Shown here: one piece after another, positions 61,001 through 64,000 of the stretch
Layout of the letters: every line of letters begins with the position of its first letter
Position numbering within the stretch: the stretch's first letter is position 1
Assembly: GCA_963788015.1 (NCBI GenBank)
Contig: CAWBEY010000003.1
Location: 186,001-250,000 of the forward strand
From: JBBRHH01 sp963788015
GTDB lineage: Bacteria; Planctomycetota; Phycisphaerae; Tepidisphaerales; Tepidisphaeraceae
Reading direction: 5' to 3'
Length of the DNA: 64,000 nucleotides
The notes under the pieces: model-generated
The model's database searches: none
The model's input: the letters and a program-made list of their open reading frames with translations, nothing else
Told to the model about the DNA's origin: nothing
Program-made: the position numbers and the translations under genes

Positions 61001-61901
61001 GCCGATTCATGTCCCAAAGCCGTTCCCCCTTCCACTTCCCCCGAAACTCGAATCTCCCTCCCACCACGTCCGCCGCGCCAAACTCCCCGCTCTTAAACTC
61101 GGCCACCTTCTCACCCCCCTGCCTCGCCTCCGCCCGCAACGTATACCGCTCTCCGGCCGCCAACTCCTTCACCGCAACCCGAAACCCAATCTCCCCCTTC
61201 CGCACCGACGTCTCCACCCCCACCTCCTCAATTCGCGCCCCCATCGGCCCACTCGTTAGATATACATCCCCGCACAACCCCCGCCGCGCCACACTCCCCT
61301 TCACCTCCCGCGCATGAGCTGAATCCGTGTACGCCAGAAGCACCCCCTTCAGCGGCATCGCCACCACCAGCATACTCAGCACATGCTTCTCCCCCGCCTT
61401 GCACCATTTCGTCAGATCCACCTCCCCGGCCGGAAATGCAATCTCCCCCGCCTTCTGCCCATCCACAAACACCACCGCCAGAGAATTCACATACTCCGCC
61501 CCCACCGCAATCCGCCGCCCGCCCCACTCGGCCGGCACCTCGATCTCCCGTTGATACCACGCGCTCGTCACGCTTCCCAGCTTCAAATCCTTCCAGCCCG
61601 GATCCGCATAAACCACCTGCGAATCCTTCTGCATATAGTCCCCCACCCCCGGCCAACTCCCCGGAACCTTAAACCACCCCCACCCCTCCCCCGGCACCCG
61701 CTCCCCCTTCTCCTCCCCCGCCGGCCTCCACCGCCAAACCCCATTCAAACAAACCCGCTCCCGCGACGCCGTCCCCTCCCGCTGTGCCTTCCCCAACTTC
61801 CAAACCACCTTCCCTCCCTCCGGCAACGCCCCCTCCCCCCAAACCGAACCAAATCCGCCAAACACCACAACAACCGCTACAACGCGTGTAAAAAAACCCA
61901 T
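58017..61901 (-). CDS. Large secreted glycoside hydrolase, GH2-type (beta-galactosidase-like)
   Basis: A 1,294-residue exported protein. Start M24 of the open frame (ATG 61901, with AAGGGA upstream) gives a signal peptide VVAVVVVFGGFGSVWG. Domains: GH2 sugar-binding jelly roll (CLNGVWRWRP, FKVPGSWPG, AWYQREIEVPAEWGGRRIAV), an Ig-like sandwich (GNVYEARVSLLDSKGKVVD), a TIM barrel (NFVYTHNYDTEPGSHLSF, FYPNFAPDQELCDWF), then accessory beta and flavodoxin-like domains to the C-terminus. The nucleophile-type Glu is E552 in FLCEYGAPLTW. The place of the usual acid/base NE motif instead reads FYSTSHNATGY (H459, N460), so the acid/base Glu appears absent. It is convergent with the PQQ gene and 18 bp upstream of nothing on its strand except the FGE-like gene before it, which may share its operon. 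Confidence 0.85.
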   Translation of the reverse strand: MGFFTRVVAVVVVFGGFGSVWGEGALPEGGKVVWKLGKAQREGTASRERVCLNGVWRWRPAGEEKGERVPGEGWGWFKVPGSWPGVGDYMQKDSQVVYADPGWKDLKLGSVTSAWYQREIEVPAEWGGRRIAVGAEYVNSLAVVFVDGQKAGEIAFPAGEVDLTKWCKAGEKHVLSMLVVAMPLKGVLLAYTDSAHAREVKGSVARRGLCGDVYLTSGPMGARIEEVGVETSVRKGEIGFRVAVKELAAGERYTLRAEARQGGEKVAEFKSGEFGAADVVGGRFEFRGKWKGERLWDMNRPGNVYEARVSLLDSKGKVVDAGYPERFGFRELWIEGRDFVLNGSRVFLSAVPLDNAQISAAHSTYAAARETMLRLKGAGFNFVYTHNYDTEPGSHLSFGEILRAADDVGMLVALTQPHFSGYDWKGADAEAGNGYAKHAAFYARVAGNHPSVVFYSTSHNATGYDQDMDPDLIDGIHDKRDTWAKNNMQNALRAEAIIRRLDPTRIVYHHAGGNIGAMHSVNFYPNFAPDQELCDWFEHWAQAGVKPLFLCEYGAPLTWDYTMYRGWYKGKREFGSGAVPWEFCQAEWSAQYLGDKAFELSEMEKGNLRWEAKQFAEGKVWHRWDYPTEVGSARFEDRQKVLAQYITDNWRAYRTWGVSGINAWEYQIYWRLRDGVERGQKGVKTDWEKLQRPGYSPDFVNVGFERMDVAYEKGDWVETAAGRALVRNNQGVLAYIAGKGVAFTSKDHNFVAGGVVEKQIVLINNSRERQTFRCEWSAGLPVAVKGQAEVTVETGEQARVPVRFEIPAGTAAGTYELRARAGFGESAQEDVFAIHVMPAAGRVKMGGKVALYDPAGKTGDVLEKLGVGFVKVGADADLSGFETLVMGQLALGVEGAGPDIGRVREGLKVIVLAQSAAVLEKRLGFRAIEYGLRNVFARVADHPVLVGLGAEHLRDWAGESTTTSARLEAASVPMHGPTIKWCDIPVSRVWRCGNRGDVASVLIEKPAHGKFRPIVDGGFGLQYAPLMEYREGKGVVLFCQMEVIGRTESDPAAEMLLGNLLRYVAAFQPEVGRRAVYCGEGAGRKHLEAMGVAAGEWDAGMVSPDDVLIVGPGCGAILAGSGEKVRKFIEGGGRVLAVGLDQAEANAVLGVKVVMKKQEHIGGVFDLQRAGSVFAGIGPADLHNRGPRDFWLVSGGAEVLGDGVLAVAGKGNVVFCQVAPWRIDYGNGQVNLKRTYRRMSFVLSRVLGNVGVAGETKVLDHFRKGAGVGEKRWLEGLYLDVPEEWDDPYRFFRW

Positions 61902-61918
61902 GCGGCAATCCCTTCGTA

Positions 61919-63016
61919 TCAATGTGGCCCGCGTCCGCGGCGAATCAGGCCCATCGCACCCATCAACCAAATCATCATCCCGGCCGGTTCCGGCACCTCC
62001 GCAACACGAAACCCATAAGCAACATCCTCCGTTGCCGGACTACCGCCCGTCCGATTCGTGGCTCGCATCGCGCCTTCCGAGCTGACCCACGCGCTCCCGC
62101 GCAGGCCCCGAAGCGCACCAGAGACGGTCGTCTCATCCCATTCTGTCAGATTCCCGTCTTGGTCACACGTTCCATAGTACGTGCTCGCCAAACCGTAGGC
62201 CCCCACGTCCGTGAGATAATTCTGTGACGCGGTATAGGGCGCTCCAGTGACGGCATATCCGTTGTCATAGGTGTTGGCGATAAAATCGTCCTGAAAAAAG
62301 TTCCCCGCGTGGGCCGCGCTTGCGCACAAGTCGCCCGGCGGCGGCGCACTGTTCGGCTTCAGATCCGTCCTCATCGGATAAAGCCAGTAGCCGCTCCCGC
62401 CCTTGTTTGGATCATAATACGCCGCCTTGTACCACTCGTTCTCCGTCGGAATCACATAGCGAGCCCCCGCACTGCGCACGACCGCAGCCAACTCCGCACC
62501 GCTGAGAGCCCCATTAAGCAAATAGGAACCCGTCTCGGTTGTGCCGGCCGTTTGCGCACCCGTTGGCTGGCCATTGGTCATCCAGTTGGCAAAACGCGCT
62601 GCATCCCCCCAACCCACATACGCAACTGGCTTGTTCGGCGATCCAATCGCACTGTAGGTGTAGTTGCCGGAGGATCCATTGCGTGCAATTCCCGCGATAT
62701 TATCGCGGCTCGTCATGCTGGCGTTGTACAATGAATAAGTGTCGGTCGCGCCCACAGCATTGAGAAATTGTACATACTGGCCAATGGTCGTCTCAAATTT
62801 ACTGATGTTGTACGAATAACCCACCGACCCGAATCCCGTCGCGGCGTCCGATGAATTACCCACATTGCCCACCGGCAGAAGCGTCAAGCTCGTCTGCCCC
62901 GACGGCATCGCAAAAACGTCCGCCAGCGTTTCTGCCGTCGAAGCAACGCAAATCACCAAACCCAAAATAAGGGCGGCCCGCTTCACGCCAGAACCTGGTG
63001 CAAACACCCAGCGCAT
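61919..63016 (-). CDS. Sulfatase-modifying-factor-like (FGE-type) protein with PEP-CTERM signal
   Basis: A 365-residue secreted protein. The start ATG 63016 is preferred because GGAGG lies eight bases upstream; ATG 63022 and GTG 63025 are alternatives. The signal peptide is KRAALILGLVICVASTA. The body is a formylglycine-generating-enzyme-like C-type lectin fold (ISKFETTIGQYVQFLNAVGA, KPVAYVGWGDAARFANWMTN, YVIPTENEWYKAAYYDPN, DGNLTEWDETTVSG, LRGLRGSAWVSS, YGFRVAEVPEP). The copper-binding cysteine pair of true FGE is not evident, so a non-catalytic surface role is likelier. It ends with the PEP-CTERM signal VPEPAGMMIWLMGAMGLI plus arginines, so the same sorting system as for the giant adhesin should anchor it. 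It lies 17 bp upstream of the GH2 gene, on the same strand. Confidence 0.85.
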   Translation of the reverse strand: MRWVFAPGSGVKRAALILGLVICVASTAETLADVFAMPSGQTSLTLLPVGNVGNSSDAATGFGSVGYSYNISKFETTIGQYVQFLNAVGATDTYSLYNASMTSRDNIAGIARNGSSGNYTYSAIGSPNKPVAYVGWGDAARFANWMTNGQPTGAQTAGTTETGSYLLNGALSGAELAAVVRSAGARYVIPTENEWYKAAYYDPNKGGSGYWLYPMRTDLKPNSAPPPGDLCASAAHAGNFFQDDFIANTYDNGYAVTGAPYTASQNYLTDVGAYGLASTYYGTCDQDGNLTEWDETTVSGALRGLRGSAWVSSEGAMRATNRTGGSPATEDVAYGFRVAEVPEPAGMMIWLMGAMGLIRRGRGPH

Positions 63017-63230
63017 CACCATCACCTCCGCGTTCGGATGACGTACAGCATCAACTTCCGGCCAATTGTTCGCAATGTCCCCCTCACCCCCGACCAGCCA
63101 TCGACGGCACCCTCCAAAACGACGACACCATCACCCTCACCATCCGCGACGGCCCCGCAAAATAAAAACGCCCCACCCCCAATGCCCCCGCCCCATTCAT
63201 CCTTCATCCTTCTAAGTTCCCTCCTCCCCC
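63017..63230. other. Intergenic stretch upstream of the FGE-like gene
   Basis: About 210 bases with no gene I can support. The purine/pyrimidine-skewed run (long C-rich stretches on the plus strand) opens frames by chance. The promoter of the FGE-like and GH2 genes should lie here, but I see no clear elements. Confidence 0.4.
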
Positions 63231-63265
63231 TGAACCCTGAACCCTGAACCCTGAACCCTGAACCC
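63231..63265 (+). repeat. Five tandem copies of the heptamer TGAACCC
   Basis: The unit tgaaccc occurs five times without error at 63231-63265, right after the stop side of the TPR gene (minus strand). On the other strand it reads GGGTTCA and would encode the often-seen spurious GFRVQGS repeat. Heptamer arrays of this kind are common between genes of planctomycetes and cyanobacteria. Confidence 0.9.
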
Positions 63266-63763
63266 TCAGTCCACCGCCTGCCCCTTCGCATCCCGATACA
63301 ATGGCGCAAACGCCGGATCCCTCAAATACCCCCTGCACTCCGGCCTCTCAAACAAATCCACCGCCAGCTTCGGCTCGCTAAACACAAACCCGTTCATAAA
63401 ATCCAAGAATCCCTCCCGATTCTTCCCCCCGGCCAGCGCCAGCCCAAGCTCCATCCGCAATTCCTGATCGGCCGGCGAAAGCTCTATCGCACGTCGAATC
63501 GCCTCCGCTGCCTCCCCATACGCTTTGCGTCCGAGCAGCAAATCCCCATACGCCCGCCACGTCCCGGCCGTCGCCTTCCCGTCCCGGATCGCCGTCTCTA
63601 ACTCTGCCATCGCCCCATCCGATTGCCCCACAATCTCCGAAAAACTCATTCGCTTCCCCCACCCCGTTAAATATCCGGCCCCAACCACGCACGCACTCAG
63701 GAGTATTACCAACGCCGGCAACCGCCGATGCCGCGCCATGATCTGTCCGTCTTCGCGTTTCAT
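63266..63763 (-). CDS. Membrane-anchored TPR-like protein
   Basis: A 165-residue protein. The start at ATG 63763 (MKREDGQIMARHRR) is preferred over the upstream end of the open frame, which reads low-complexity glycine and tryptophan. A single N-terminal membrane helix (LPALVILLSACVVGAGYLTG) is followed by a tetratricopeptide-like segment (TWRAYGDLLLGRKAYGEAAE, AIRRAIELSPADQELRMELG) with about two repeats and a short C-terminal helix (LRDPAFAPLYRDAKG). TPRs mediate protein contacts, so an envelope complex is possible. It diverges from the membrane-protein gene at 63797. Confidence 0.7.
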   Translation of the reverse strand: MKREDGQIMARHRRLPALVILLSACVVGAGYLTGWGKRMSFSEIVGQSDGAMAELETAIRDGKATAGTWRAYGDLLLGRKAYGEAAEAIRRAIELSPADQELRMELGLALAGGKNREGFLDFMNGFVFSEPKLAVDLFERPECRGYLRDPAFAPLYRDAKGQAVD

Positions 63764-63796
63764 GTTCACCAACAATCCACCAGAATAACTTCCTCT

Positions 63797-64000
63797 GTGA
63801 GCCTCTTGCACGACCAACTCGACCCGCCCCCCGCCCCACCTCACCACTTCGCCGCCCCCCTTCCATCCCCCACACCATTGGAACACTCATCCCCCGCCCG
63901 CGTTGATCCAATCGCACCACAACTCCCTGCCAGCACACGCACACCCCTCCTCCCCTGGCTCGGCCTCCTTCTCCTCCTCTCCCTCATCCAGCTCCTCTGG
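63797..64000 (+). CDS. N-terminal part of a membrane protein (continues past the window)
   Basis: An open frame of 68 codons from GTG 63797 to the window end. A proline- and histidine-rich N-terminal stretch (LDPPPAPPHHFAAPLPSPTP) leads into a hydrophobic segment LLPWLGLLLLLSLIQLLW, the likely first membrane helix. No family can be named from this piece; O-antigen-ligase-like or exosortase-associated proteins often start this way, but that is speculation. Start choice is uncertain because there is no clear ribosome binding site. Confidence 0.4.
   Translation, partial: MSLLHDQLDPPPAPPHHFAAPLPSPTPLEHSSPARVDPIAPQLPASTRTPLLPWLGLLLLLSLIQLLW

Noticed and set aside
63022..63309. Minus-strand 95-codon frame with GFRVQGS-like repeats
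   Set aside because: It is the translation of the TGAACCC heptamer array and flanking low-complexity sequence, a well-known spurious gene call.

Overview
The window most likely comes from a planctomycete, probably class Phycisphaerae. It is GC-rich and combines several marks of that group: PEP-CTERM sorting signals, a DUF1552 plus DUF1592-type cytochrome-motif pair, a planctomycete-type ECF sigma factor, autotransporter-type beta-strand repeat proteins without a barrel, and a planctomycete-style phage integrase. The taxonomic call is inference from gene content only.

Layout. (1) 1-1380, chromosome: the 3' end of a GT9 heptosyltransferase and a convergent DUF72 gene. (2) 1382-44800, an integrated element of about 43.4 kb. 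It is bounded by a perfect 26-bp direct repeat (1382-1407 and 44775-44800) that is the 3' end of the tRNA-Gly(GCC) gene at 44777-44848. Nearly all of it is one giant minus-strand gene (40354 to 2624, about 37.7 kb, roughly 12,500 codons). That gene encodes a secreted repeat protein with a signal peptide, hundreds of beta-strand repeats, two PA14 domains, a LamG domain, an L-type lectin domain, dockerin-like loops and a C-terminal PEP-CTERM signal. The given sequence breaks it into about 16 overlapping frames. The rest of the element holds broken genes: a Dabb-like protein, a HARE-HTH-like protein, an HsdR fragment, and an NYN nuclease fragment cut by an IS element. A tyrosine integrase, N-truncated by that IS, abuts the tRNA. 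(3) 44849-64000, chromosome: TraB/GumN protein, two transglutaminase-like proteins, an ECF sigma factor with a partner gene, a tiny lipoprotein, a HEAT-like secreted protein, a SPOR-like membrane protein, the DUF1552/DUF1592 operon, a PQQ-type beta-propeller, a GH2-type glycosidase, a sulfatase-modifying-factor-like PEP-CTERM protein, a TPR protein and the start of a membrane protein.

The most notable observation is that the att core lies inside the integrase reading frame. In the integrated state the integrase ends seven codons past the core, inside the tRNA. If the two ends are rejoined as in an excised circle, the frame continues without a break for 67 more codons (1407-1610) and ends in a helix-like tail. 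A 22-bp near-identical repeat occurs on both sides of the core in different reading frames, as expected of integrase arm sites. Integration therefore swaps both the integrase C-terminus and the tRNA terminator.

Single-base frame breaks are common, often at G or T runs. They occur in the GT9, HARE, Dabb, HsdR, integrase, SPOR, sigma and PQQ genes and throughout the giant gene. Many look like base-calling or assembly errors, so products are described as if repaired and each break is flagged.
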